Shown here: positions 11,890-23,006 of the stretch, one piece after another | Position numbering within the stretch: the stretch's first letter is position 1 | How the letters are laid out: every line of letters starts with the position of its first letter | Assembly (NCBI GenBank): GCA_035578905.1 | Contig: JAQJVL010000250.1 | Coordinates: 551,164-615,163, forward strand | Source: Stictocephala bisonia | Lineage: Eukaryota; Arthropoda; Insecta; Hemiptera; Membracidae | Reading direction: 5' to 3' | DNA: 64,000 nucleotides | Notes under the pieces: generated by a model | Database searches by the model: none | Told to the model about the DNA's origin: nothing | What the model saw: the letters and a program-made list of their open reading frames with translations, nothing else | Translations under genes and position numbers: made by a program

Positions 11890-12334
11890 CAACACGTATT
11901 ATGGTAGTTAAAAAACTCTTATAAGTATCACTAATATGTCTACTAACCAGTTTTACAAAGTATAACTACAGTTTATATGGATATGTTTATAATATTTACA
12001 AAATAGAAGAACTTATCTAAAAATATACATATACAATAGGTCTCTGTATATATTACTAGTGCTAACTAATTATGAAAACAAGTAAAAAATACAGATATAA
12101 ATTGAATTAATGGTACCATATAAATAAGTATCACAGAAACACAACAGAAGCATCAATTTTTGATTTGTAAGAAACACTATGAAAGATGAAACAAGTAAAG
12201 TACCTACATAAAAACTTCAATAACTCGACAAACTTCTATAAGAAAATAGCAAGAAACAATGAATATATATTAACATGCTCTTTTTCAGATAGGAGGGAGG
12301 GGTGTGGGAGCAGCACTCCAACCTGATGATATAC

Positions 12335-12600
12335 CTAGAACGTCAAATCAAATCAAATTAAATCAGTTTTATTGCAGTGGACATTTAACATGTATTGCAA
12401 AAGTCAATTTTATTTTAAAAGATATTTTATGTCTAGTTAACAAATTTAGTTTCACCCACATTACAAAAAAAATCTCTCAAACATACAACATTTCTGCACA
12501 TTCATACATCAAATTTTCCCACCTCCAGTTCCAGTGTCAGCCTACCCACTGTGTGGTCTCCAAGTTATTCACCAAAAACTCACCCACACTATAAAAAGCA
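12335..12600 (-). mobile_element. Possible 3' end of a retroelement, minus strand
   Basis: Read on the minus strand, a GCAATAAAAC sequence is followed by a short repeated ATTTG tail (plus strand tcaaatcaaatcaaatt, 12338-12359). A polyadenylation-like signal followed by a simple-repeat tail is typical of LINE and SINE 3' ends. No coding part is attached, so the family is unknown. The 96-codon plus-strand frame over this stretch is not considered real. Confidence 0.3.
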
Positions 12601-13201
12601 TGATAGGCTAGAAAACCTTAAAACGTCACACTCACTAAGACATACAAAAAGTAACTTATAACTTGAAACCTCCTGAGATAGAGCATGTTGGTGGTCATCG
12701 TGAATGCGTAATATCGCCTACCAAGCATAAATTGAGGAGAGTAATTCAGACAAAGAAAGTACATTTTGAAGAATTCCCCATGTTTTTATATTGTATTGAA
12801 ACAATTTTCACCTCGTAGCCCTTGAGTCACTTTCTATTTCTCCCGATGACGGATACTGTCACCTGGCCATCCACTAGAATAGAAGGATGTTCCTTGCTGG
12901 GAGAACCTAAATGACCACTATATCCTGGCAGTCAATAGAAACGTATCACTTCTACCACTCATTTGAGAAAATCTGACTACTGTCAGCGCAGAAATTATGT
13001 GCACCCGAGTTTGAAGATGGATTTGTAAGGAACTAAGAGGCCTACAAAAATTCTAATCAAACCGTTGTTTTACTCGTTTAATTTTACGTTATGACATGTG
13101 TATTTTAAAATTCTATTATAAACATTAGTAATTTTTATCCAGTTTAACAAAAAAAGTACCAGAATTTAAACTAGTTTTCAACGTACATTACATACAATAC
13201 C
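12601..13201. other. No gene seen
   Basis: Mixed-composition sequence with no convincing open frame or known repeat. Confidence 0.35.
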
Positions 13202-15005
13202 GGCAATTCACACACGACACCGATGTAGTCGAATCACGGCATAACGCCTGTCTTAACGCACACTTGGGGATATATAGACCTACGTTATCGTAAGTTCCTT
13301 AGTAAAGTAAATAGCGGCTCCGTTAGGCAATTCACACACTACACAAATGTAGTCGAATCACGGCATAACGCCTGTCTTAACGCACACTTGGGGATATATA
13401 GACCTACGTTATCGTAAGTTCCTTAGTAAAGTAAATGGCGGCTCCGTTAGGCAATTCACACACTACACAAATGTAGTCGAATCACGGCTTAACGCCTGTC
13501 TTAACGCACACTTGCGGATATAAAGGCCTACGTTATCGTAAGTTCCTTAGTAAAGTAAACGGCGGCTCCGTTAGGCAATTCACACACTACACAAATGTAG
13601 TCGAATCACGGGAATAACGCCTGCCTTAACGCACACTTGTGAATATAACGGCCTACGTTATCGTAAGTTCCTTAGTAAAGTAAACGGCGGTTCTGCTAGG
13701 CAATTCACACACTACACAAATGTAGTCGAATCACGGGAATAACGCCTGTTTTAACGCACACTTGCGGATATAAAGGCCTACGTTATCGTAAGTTCCTTAG
13801 TAAAGTAAACGGCGGCTCCGCTAGGCAATTCAGACACTACACAAATGTAGTCGAATCACGGGAATAACGCCTGTTTTAACGCACACTTGCGGATATAAAG
13901 GCCTACGTTATCGTAAGTTCCTTAGTAAAGTAAACGGCGGTTCTGTTAGGCAGTTCACACACTACACAAATGTAGTCAAATCACGGGAATAACGCCTGTT
14001 TTAACGCACACTTGCGGATATAAAGGCCTACGTTATCGTAAGTTCCTTAGTAAAGTAAACGGCGGTTCTGTTAGGCAATTCACACACTACACAAATGTAG
14101 TCAAATCACGGGAATAACGCCTGTTTTAACGCACACTTGCGGATATAAAGGCCTACGTTATCGTAAGTTCCTTAGTAAAGTAAACGGCGGTTCTGTTAGG
14201 CAATTCACACACTACACAAATGTAGTCGAATCACGGGAATAACGCCTGTCTTAACGCACACTTGCGGACATAAAGGCCTACGTTATCGTAAGTTCCTTAG
14301 TAAAGTAAACGGCGGTTCTGTTAGGCAATTCACACACTACACAAATGTAGTCAAATCACGGGAATAACGCCTGTTTTAACGCACACTTGCGGATATAAAG
14401 GCCTACGTTATCGTAAGTTCCTTAGTAAAGTAAACGGCGGTTCTGTTAGGCAATTCACACACTACACAAATGTAGTCGAATCACGGGAATAACGCCTGTT
14501 TTAACGCACACTTGCGGATATAAAGGCCTACGTTATCGTAAGTTCCTTAGTAAAGTAAACGGCGGTTCTGTTAGGCAATTCACACACTACACAAATGTAG
14601 TCAAATCACGGGAATAACGCCTGTTTTAACGCACACTTGCGGATATAAAGGCCTACGTTATCGTAAGTTCCTTAGTAAAGTAAACGGCGGTTCTGTTAGG
14701 CAATTCACACACTACACAAATGTAGTCGAATCACGGGAATAACGCCTGTCTTAACGCACACTTGCGGACATAAAGGCCTACGTTATCGTAAGTTCCTTAG
14801 TAAAGTAAACGGCGGCTCCGTTAGGCAATTCACACACTACACAAATCTAGTCGAATCACGGGAATAACGCCTGTCTTAACGCACACTTGCGGATATAAAG
14901 GCCTACGTTATCGTAAGTTCCTTAGTAAAGTAAACGGCGGTTCTGTTAGGCAATTCACACGCGACACCAATGTAGTCGAATCACGGGCATAACGCCCGCC
15001 TTAAC
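13202..15005. repeat. 124/125-bp tandem array (about 14.5 copies)
   Basis: GGCAATTCACAC starts recur at 13202, 13326, 13450 and 13574 (124-bp steps) and then from 13699 to 14949 in 125-bp steps. The extra base comes from CACGGGAATAACG replacing CACGGCATAACG. Variant markers (TCAAATCACG or TCGAATCACG, GCGGATA or GCGGACA, GGCTCCG or GGTTCTG) are distributed non-randomly: the GCGGACA copies at 14199 and 14699 are exactly four units apart. The two edge monomers share an ACGACACC/GCGACACC variant not found inside, as expected for unhomogenised array ends. Confidence 0.96.
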
Positions 15006-17108
15006 ACACCAACAAGAGGCAATACGGCATCTAGCTCTTTATGTATAGTCATCCAGGTTTGCATATTGTTGTTGTATGACCTAAAGGGGCTATAATTATA
15101 TTTAGTATAATTTAGAATTATTTGAGTATACTATTAAAACGTGTTCTACTGGACATAAATTGTGACAATACCATTTGATAAACTGATTCTTATTTTTGGT
15201 ACTATCTTAACGTGTAAATGGGTATAATCAAACTGTTATGGCACTCGTACTTTTATGTCTTGTATATATATTAGTTTTTAAATTTCTTGTGAAATTAATA
15301 TTGCTGCCCAGGATAGCCCAGGACCAAAAACCTAATAATACATATTTATACTCATAAACCTATTACGTTTTAGTTTTTATTATTTATTTAGAACTCGCCT
15401 TTTAGAAAGTGTCAACTACCGGAGCATATAATGAGTGATTAATTTCAAAATTTAGAAGGTTCAAACTTGAATTTATTTTATGCAATACTTTGGTTTTTCT
15501 ACAATGTTCGTATACGTATGTATAAGGTTTGGCTTTGCTAACTTGGTGATTTGGGTTCTGCTTTGAGCTAACGATCTTATGAATTCCAAACCACACATAA
15601 AGTTAGTTATCAGTATGAGTTTGAGGAATAGATTCTGTTATCAAATATAACTTTTTATTAGTTGTTATTTTAATTTTTCTTTTACGTTTTTTATATTTTA
15701 TTTTATACAATCAACCCGTGTATTTTTCAAAATAATATGACGATGTTAGAAGGTGTGTGATTAACATATATCTGCATGGAACAGGCCACATTCGGTTAGC
15801 ATATAGATTACATTAGAGTATTAGGGGTTCGTTTGTGGACAGAGCAGGAACTTTCTGAGCAATGACGAACTTTCGCCCCTCCCGGTAACACCGTACTTTC
15901 CAGTTTTGGGTAAATAAGCTACACTAACGTTAAATATTTCATGCACAATTTAATCAGCATAACTGTGTTCTTCTTCTTCATTTAAATATGTAATTTTAAA
16001 GAAGTAACTTCATTATACTGATTTGTTTAATTTTGTCATAGAATGCTAAAGTCGTAGTTGTAAATATAACAATATTTTGTAATAAAAAATAAATTTGTTC
16101 AGTTATAAAATATGATTTGTCAGTGAATCCTGTCTAGTTGTGCCTGGAATTTTCTGTATATTTTAGCGTATATATTTAATGTATATTAACGATCATCACT
16201 TCTGTATATATTTAGCGTAGTTTTAATGTACATTTGTAAATGTTTTAATTGGATGAATTTTAATTTTAATTTTAGAAGAAGCCTAAGTATCTTGAGGGAT
16301 ATTACAGTAAGATTAAAACTATTGTTTTTTTTTGAATAGGCTGATGTTTTTTTTAGTAGCTTTTGAATAGGCTATTTGAAGTCGCACAGTCCCGGAACCC
16401 AGTCGTGCTTCAGCCACGGGTCTTAAACGAGTGTTTAGCCTGTATATGTGATTTCGTAAGCGAATTGGTGAAATTTCTCGAGATAGGAAGTAAATAGCAC
16501 GATCAGATTCATCTTAAAGCTTAAAGGGTAATGACTGCAGGAAATATATCAGACATGTGATAAATAGTCTGGGCTCCACCCCACTGGCCCTAAACAATCA
16601 ACATTGATTTCTATCACTACACTGCATTTACTATACATACAGCAGCTGTTTATGTTGGCATGCGAAGCGTGCAGGGGTGTCCACTTATATGATTTATTCT
16701 TGGTCGATTTGATATATTTAATTTGAGAATTCTTCTTGTGGTTTTGCAACCATTAATGGACAGTTAATTGTCGTAAAGGAAGCCCAATGGTTTGGAAGTA
16801 TGTTCTCAGGTTCGGTTGTGCGGATGATTTCAGTATTGTAGATCCGTCTGGATGGAAACTCGTGTAATAAGAATAAATAATACTGTACTAGTTAAAATAA
16901 TTAACATATAAGTATTAACCCTAATTTATTTTAGGAGTTTTCTCTTTAAAAATCAGATTTGAAAAAAAGAAAAGAAAATCTAAACTCAGCCGAGAAATAA
17001 AGAGGTCAAATAAAAACGAGAAAACCTAGTTCAGATTTATGAAGTGTTTTCTTCTTACAAGATAAAAAGATCAGCATACAGAAAAATATATTGTTAGCAA
17101 TTTAAAAT
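15006..17108. other. AT-rich stretch without recognisable gene
   Basis: No coding sequence or complete mobile element was recognised. A short motif, TTGGCATGCGAAGCGTG at 16655-16671, recurs at 63252-63268 and may mark a decayed repeat family. Short minus-strand frames near 15402 and 16549 show no motifs. Confidence 0.4.
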
Positions 17109-17145
17109 GCTATAGTTTTCTTATTTTATGAAAGAATGTATGCTT
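17109..17145. repeat. Left 37-bp direct repeat flanking an insertion (target-site duplication)
   Basis: This segment (gctatagttttcttatttta and onward to atgctt) matches 17830-17866 with a single G/T mismatch. The two copies abut the ends of the region shared with 29051-29737, which makes them the likely target-site duplication of that insertion. Confidence 0.8.
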
Positions 17146-17829
17146 CCAGCTCTTTAGCCTCCACAACCATCTCACCTTGGCGAGCTTTCACCATAGTAAT
17201 TATGTAGTAACAACGTGAGTAACACCACATCGTCCACACAGAAATAGAAGAACCCACGCTACCTTCAACAGCTTTTTGTTAACAAACTATGAAAAATTAT
17301 ATCAAGCGTGGGAGATTATTGTACGAGTATATTTACCTTCTTTTTATATTTGTTATTTATAACATATTTTTGTTTATCTTTTATTTGTTGTGCAATAAAT
17401 GAATTTCCCAAATGTTACACATTAGGTTTTCTATTTTTAAAATAGTTATAATTTATGTAAATTGGTTGAAACACAACACATACCAATGCTAAACAAATTA
17501 GAAATATGTAGTTTTTTTATTAGCATATTACATGTTATGGTACAAAACAACTGAACGTCACACAGCACAAATGTATTACAAATACAGGTATAAAATGTAC
17601 AAATATTATGGTAACAATTATTTCAGTAAACCATCCTCAGACCATAGGGATTCCGATGGATTTGTACATTTTGTACTTATGTTGTGTGGCGTTCAATTGT
17701 TTTCCATAAAAATTAGTCAAATTATGTTCATTATAAAATGTAAAAAAATTAAAAATAAAACAAAACAAAAATGCTAAACATGTTTATTTTGTGCATCTTA
17801 AAAAAAAAAAACTGCAAACATTAGAGTGT
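17146..17829 (-). mobile_element. Dispersed ~0.68-kb element, copy 2, with flanking 37-bp repeats
   Basis: Near-identical to 29051-29737 over its whole length; both begin GCTTCCAGCTCTTTAGCCTC and end near AACATTAGA. Its minus strand contains the segment shared with 11690-11850, so copies 2 and 3 are inverted relative to copy 1. On the minus strand a short frame ending in a VVEAKELEA-like stretch stays open in this copy but has a stop in copy 3, so coding potential is doubtful. The long target-site duplication and absence of terminal inverted repeats fit target-primed retrotransposition (LINE- or Penelope-like), not a cut-and-paste transposon. A solo LTR is less likely because a 37-bp duplication is far too long. 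Confidence 0.7.
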
Positions 17830-17866
17830 GCTATATTTTTCTTATTTTATGAAAGAATGTATGCTT
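17830..17866. repeat. Right 37-bp direct repeat flanking the insertion
   Basis: Partner of 17109-17145 with one mismatch at the seventh base. Confidence 0.8.
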
Positions 17867-18070
17867 ATTTTAACGTTTTTACAATTAACAGAAATACTAA
17901 GTGCACATTTATCCAATTTCTTTTGTAAAAACAACATACATACGTCTGTTTTTTGTTGATATTTTCATTAATTTAAAACCCATTTGATATGTTTTATTGA
18001 ACTTCAGTAATTGGAACTGTTTACATTATTAATGTATGAGTTTAAGTAAATAACTGTTATATTTGAAGTT

Positions 18071-18188
18071 GAAACGCCCAGTTTCTGAGGAGCAGAGAAA
18101 GCATCTGCAATGCAGGGCCACGTACTTTGCGACGCTCCATTTTACCAACAAGGCGTCAAGTCGCACACTGTCAGCCTCTGTTTACAGG
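18071..18188 (+). CDS. Possible coding exon with consensus splice donor
   Basis: A plus-strand frame of about 39 codons opens after an AG at 18068-18069 and ends at TTTACAG|GTGAGC, an excellent splice-donor match. The predicted peptide begins KRPVSEEQRKHLQC and includes TLHFTNKASSRTLSASVY; its composition is unlike translations of the AT-rich surroundings. The upstream pyrimidine tract is weak. No neighbouring exon was recognised, so it may be a genuine internal exon, a decayed one, or chance. The family is unknown. Confidence 0.3.
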
Positions 18189-18343
18189 TGAGCAGATTGT
18201 ACATCAGCACTGTGTTACAACAACCACGGTATTACTATAACGCTCATGTAAATACATTAAAAGTATCGTTTCAAAACTAAGTTTGGATGAACTTATCAAC
18301 ATTTTGTAACTACTTTGAATATTTTTTTAATTTTGAGTTCATT

Positions 18344-18389
18344 AACTATACATTTGGAACAGCATATGAATAGTTCCAAATGTATAGTT
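18344..18389. repeat. Perfect 17-bp inverted repeat (hairpin)
   Basis: AACTATACATTTGGAAC (18344-18360) and its exact reverse complement (18373-18389) flank a 12-nt loop. A foldback of this size could come from a very small foldback transposon or encode a hairpin RNA. The arms were not found elsewhere in the window. Confidence 0.85.
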
Positions 18390-18635
18390 GGGATGAATTA
18401 TATAAACTTATACATATAATCCTCAAACGTATACTAATAATTAAGAGTTGTTCTAAAAACATGGGTCTGGATTAAAGTATGTCAGAATTAGGAAAATATT
18501 ATAGTTTTATTAACAAGAATACTGTGTAATCTATAACTGCTATGGAAACCTGCAATTTAAAAAACGGTCAACTATTTAGTAAAATATATTTTAAACCTTA
18601 AAAAGTCTAATTTTAGTTTACCACATCTAACAATC

Positions 18636-19885
18636 ATCACAATTGTACGTGTTCGGATGGGAGGATGGTCATCAGGTGGTAGGAAATGTACTACCAAACG
18701 TGTTCAGGAAAGAGGAAGCATGGTATCTATAAAAAAGACAGTGAAGGTATCACTCGCATGACGTCTCATGGGGGAAGTGGTAGCCGAGCGGAACAACAAT
18801 AAATAAACACAAAAATACTTGTTCTATTCCCTTGGTTTCAATTTATGCTGATAAGTGGTAAATAGCTTGCTTACATTTACCTGATAGCTTCCAAGTTATT
18901 AGTAAATTTAGTTACCAGTAGTTAATCAAATAATCAAACCAGGTGAGTCACCCGTGGGTCGTTGTAGTTTACTGAATATGAATCGTGATAGCTACCGTCT
19001 CCGTGGTAGGAAGTGCCGCATATCCTTTAGTATTCAGGTGAGAGGAAGTCTCATCACCACTATAAGTTATTGGGTGAAAAGGCGGATCATCATAAACTTA
19101 TGTATTTGGGTACGTGATAAGGCAGTTTGGAGGGCCTCCATAACCATACGTATTTAGGCAGGAGGGAGGGTCATCAAAACCATAAGTGTCAATCACCACT
19201 GCACGTGCAAAGGTAGGCAGGAAGGTCTTTGGTACGTGTTTGGGTAAAAGGGAGGGTTATCGCGACCATAGGTATCAAGGTGGGAGGGAGGGTCATCATA
19301 ACCGCAAATGATAATACAGGTCGGAAGGTCTCAATAACCATTCGTGTTTAGGCAGGAAGGTGGGTCATTACAACAATAGGTGTCATGGTGGGAGGAAAGG
19401 TAATAACAACCATAGGTGTCAAGAGGAGGGAGGGTGATCACCACCGCACATGATAAGGTGGGTCGGTGGGCCTCCATAACCAAACGTAAACACTTTGGAG
19501 AGAGGGTCATCACAACGGTACGAATTGGGGTGGGAGGAGGTTCGCCACAACCGTGCATGTCTGGATGGGATGGAGGGTCATTACAACCATTCGTGTTTGG
19601 GTGGAACGGAGCGTCATCACAACCGTACGTGTTAAGGAAGGGATGGAGCGTCATCACAACTGTACGTGTTAAGGATTGGATGGAAGGTCATTACAGCCGT
19701 ACATGTTTGGGTAGAATTTAAGGCCATTACAATCATTCGTGTTTGGGTGGTATGAAAGGTCATCACAACCGTACGTGTTTGGGTGGGACGCAGTGTCATC
19801 ATGGCCGAAAAGGTTTGGGTGGGATCGAATGTCATCACAACCGTATGTTTTTGGGTTGGAGGCATAACAACCATGGAGAGTAAGT
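18636..19885. repeat. G-rich dispersed minisatellite, locus 1 (degenerate)
   Basis: About 1.2 kb of imperfect ~36-40-bp units, roughly GGGTGGGAGGGAGGGTCATC followed by ACAACCGTACGTGTT. The first unit is isolated near 18645-18690, and the dense part runs from about 18950. Units differ strongly in length and sequence. The many overlapping open frames on both strands here (His/Pro/Thr-rich or Gly/Trp/Val-rich) simply translate this repeat and are not genes. The core TACGTGTnTGGGTGGG is shared with the loci near 22.4, 23.0, 25.2, 44.1 and 58.8 kb. Confidence 0.85.
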
Positions 19886-20292
19886 AAGTCACCATGGTGA
19901 ACTACTAAGTAGAATAAACGCAGGTTGATCGGCTCCTGCATTTTTTCACTGTTTTTGCGGGTTTTCAATATATTCTTGTGTCGTTTCTTTGGCGGTTTCA
20001 TAGTTTAGTGAGTCGTGGTGGTTTAATGAAATTTTCTAACTTTATTGTAAACCAGTAACGCCTAAAACTGGAAAACGTTTTCGCAGTTGTACTCCCATGA
20101 TCAATTCACCATTAGCAGATACAACGAGTTATAATATTGCTGTTAGTATTAACTAAGCGCTCACGATCAGTGACCTCATTTCCTACTAGTCTGTTGTCAG
20201 TGCCGTATTGCCTCCTGATGTTAACTTATCTCTGGTTGAGAACTTTCTTAATAGGAGACTGAACCTGTAGACTATTTATGGAGGGACTAAAA

Positions 20293-20500
20293 TGTCAAGT
20301 AAAATAGAGGAAACTGTGCAGAATGCAGTTACTGATTTAGTGAGGTTGCTGAAAGAAAAAATAAATTTCCTAAGAAACAAGTAACTATGATGGATGAGCG
20401 GATCAGGAGTCTGGAGGAACAGCTTTTAGGCCTATACAAGACGTATGACCTTCAGGAGTATCAGAGTTCTATTTTTTTTTTATTAGAAAGTGGGTGAGGA
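20293..20500 (+). pseudogene. N-terminal fragment resembling a non-LTR retrotransposon ORF1, frameshifted
   Basis: From ATGTCAAGTAAAATAGAGG the frame reads MSSKIEETVQNAVTDL with a charged, coiled-coil-like continuation. A one-base shift near 20375-20385 moves it into a second frame (VTMMDERIRSLEEQLLGLY). Short N-terminal coiled-coil segments of this kind are usual at the start of LINE ORF1 proteins. No downstream RNA-binding part is attached here. The assignment rests on general character, not on a diagnostic motif. Confidence 0.3.
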
Positions 20501-20760
20501 CATAGATCAGCTGATATTTGAGCTGAGTAAAAAAGAATGATCATAACTGAGATTATACTTCTCATAGGATATACTAAATACTTTTATAAAAAATCAGTAC
20601 ATTTATTATTGAAACGTAAAATAAGTTTTCTTTGTATATATAACGCTGTTATGCAGGTACATTAATCCAAATAAAGCATGTTTTGAGTTTGAGTATTATG
20701 CATGGGAAACAATAGTATAGAGTTTCTATCATTTATTTTGGGAGGGGGGAGGGGGAGAGA
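20501..20760. other. No gene seen
   Basis: AT-rich linker between the ORF1-like fragment and the GC-rich block. Confidence 0.3.
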
Positions 20761-21425
20761 TACAAATTCATTTACGGACGAGGTTTGAGACCTCGGTTTA
20801 CCGAACTACCCACTTAAGACTAGCCTGGTGGACTAGCGAAGAACCCCCCGCTTCTACCAAGACTATCCTGGAATCGTTAGCCACATTACTTCAAGCTTAT
20901 TTGTCTTTGGCTTCATGACATACCACAGCCTTCACCGTTAAGTTACGGGTGTTTATCTGCCGAAGTATTTACCCACCTATACACTGTACCGGGTCGTTTG
21001 ACCGGTACATTTCGTTACGTTCGTCGTGGTCTGCCGGGCTGCCTGAGATCGCTCGTGCCCGGCGATTTGCTTATTTTGGTGGCCGTTGGCTCGGACTCGT
21101 TCGGTCCTTGTTCCAGCTCTCGTCTGTCAGGTTGGCCTTCATTCGACTTGTTCTCCGCCTCTCGTCTAAACATGTCCGGCTCTTAAACTCCAGACTCCTC
21201 TGGACTCGAGACTCCTTAAACTCCAGGGTCCATGAGGGGGACGTTTTCCCTCAGCCTGCCGTCCGGGTGAAGTTGATCATCGACACTGCTAGCCTGGCCT
21301 GGGAACCATGTGATTGAGCGAGCTTGGCCCCTCACTGCCCTCTCTACTTCTCTGGGTTATATTCTTCAGTCCTCAGGTCAGTGCGTTCCATTTTGTTTCC
21401 CGGCGGCTGAGCTGGGGGTTTTGAT
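20761..21425. other. GC-rich block of unknown origin
   Basis: An abrupt ~650-bp GC-rich segment with two overlapping plus-strand open frames (20949-21317 and 20998-21186). Neither frame has a recognisable domain; their Arg/Ser/Leu-rich composition is what GC-rich non-coding DNA produces. Candidates are a promoter/5'-untranslated region or part of a retroelement. The phrase TGATGTCGG occurs near its right edge (21422) and again at 21830, which may mark ends of one element. Confidence 0.35.
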
Positions 21426-21578
21426 GTCGGTATATATATAAAAAAAAAGAAGAAAAAAAACCAAAAAAAAGGAAGTGAAATATAAAAAAAGAAGAACAAA
21501 TGTTGTGGAGCTATTTGATTGGGCCTAGGCCAAGGAACTGGCCATGATCTTGAACACTGGTGTAACACACACAGCCGT

Positions 21579-21581
<3 letters not shown>

Positions 21582-21625
<44 letters not shown>
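21582..21625. repeat. (AT)n microsatellite
   Basis: A pure AT dinucleotide run of about 44 bp. Translated Ile/Tyr repeats in frames crossing it are artefacts. Confidence 0.95.
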
Positions 21626-21628
<3 letters not shown>

Positions 21629-22400
21629 CATTTCTTTTTGGTGCACTTTGATGTTAAACTGTATTGTTTTGTTAATTTTTTATTTAGTTTATTTTATTGT
21701 TATAGTTACTTAAATGTTTTATATTTGTTAGGTCCATACGGTTAGATCATGGTATTATTTATTTTTATTTGTTAGGCCTAGTGATATACTTAGTGTTATT
21801 TATTTATTTATTTCGGGAATTGTATTATTGATGTCGGGGGGTAATAGAACGGTACCGTGTTATATATTTTTTTAAATTGTTTAATTTTTAAACTTTCACC
21901 AAAAGGGGATTATTGTACTTTTACTTAACTTCCTATTCGGAGCTGCCCAGGGATTCTGGCTTACTCCCTGGCCTCGGTGGAATCATGGGATGTGGGCTAA
22001 ATTGCCGGGTTAATTGGTGTTGTCAAAATTTTTTCTAAATTTTTCACTTTTAAGTTGTTAATAAATTGTCTTACGTTTTGGGTGTCTTAGGCTTTGCTGC
22101 AGATAGGCCATGTAGTTTGTAATTGTTAATTGTGGTATTTATAGCATTTGTTGTTAATTTGTATTTTCTTGTGATTTTTGTGGTTCTTGTCATTTATTCA
22201 AGCGAATCTTTGTATTGTGGCCTTCTGCCGTTTTTTGACTTGATTAATATTTTGTTCTTTCTTGAAATTAAATTAGTTTTTGCTCAGCTGCCGAGTTGTC
22301 ATTTCACCCTCCAACTGCCACCCGTGATCCCATCGCTTGACTGGTTTTGAGCCATCCCCCAGTTGGCATGACTTCCCGTTTCGGAGGGGGATGGGTCTCA
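21626..22400. other. T-rich stretch without recognisable gene
   Basis: Strongly T-rich on the plus strand. A 75-codon hydrophobic frame at 22123-22350 reflects that T-richness. No transposon terminus was established. Confidence 0.35.
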
Positions 22401-22401
22401 A

Positions 22402-22697
22402 CACGTACAGTGATATCAAACCACCCACCCACCCATACACGTACAGTGGTATTGACCCACCCGCCCACCCATACATGTACAGTGCTATTGACCCACCCGC
22501 CCACCCATACAAGTACAGTGCTATTGACCCACCTGCCCACCCATACACGTACAGTGATATTGATATATGTACAGTATAATGCCACTGTACGTGTATGGGT
22601 GGGTGGGTGGGTCAATGCCACTGTACGTGTATGGGTTGGTGGGTCAAAACCACTGTACGTGTATGGGTGGGTTGATGGGTCAATACCACTGTACGTA
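22402..22697. repeat. G-rich minisatellite, locus 2, arranged as an inverted pair
   Basis: The left arm (22402-22571) holds about four 36-bp units in C-rich orientation (CACCCATACACGTACAGTGG then TATTGACCCACCCGCC). The right arm (22578-22697) holds about three units in G-rich orientation (CACTGTACGTGTATGGGTGG). A centre of only a few bases (around tacagtataat) separates them. Strand switching inside one array makes a large imperfect palindrome. The open frames crossing it on both strands are repeat translations, not genes. Confidence 0.92.
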
Positions 22698-23005
22698 GAA
22701 GAAACTAGATCTGCCCTGTAACACATCTCTTTCTTTGCAGGCACACGAAGCTGTACGTCCTAATTTTGTATCATTGTTAAGAAATAACAATAAAAAGTAA
22801 TACATTATATAATGTAGGATAAAATTTGCATTTTATATTTCCTGCTGAAAATATTTACCATGTTTCATTACCCTATAATTATTTCAAACCATTTCTATGA
22901 CTAAATCAAATCTAATTGTTTTAATAGTAGTTGTCAGATTAACCTTCATAAAGATATTAAACTAACCATTATTTAACTGGGGAATTTAGGATTAATAAAA
23001 AATAC
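22698..23005. other. No gene seen
   Basis: AT-rich spacer between two minisatellite loci. Confidence 0.4.
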
Positions 23006-23006
23006 A

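Noticed and set aside
17146..17829. Solo LTR of the gypsy element near 28-29 kb
   Set aside because: Target duplication of 37 bp is far too long for LTR integration, and the ends do not show TG...CA.
19331..20001. Several overlapping ORFs of 87-110 codons on both strands
   Set aside because: They translate the G-rich minisatellite; stop-free reading is a by-product of unit composition.
21344..21713. ORFs with Ile/Tyr repeats
   Set aside because: They run through the (AT)n microsatellite.
22273..22744. Minus-strand 146-codon Thr/His/Pro- and Val/Trp-rich ORF and its plus-strand partners
   Set aside because: Repeat translation across the inverted minisatellite; it changes character at the strand switch.
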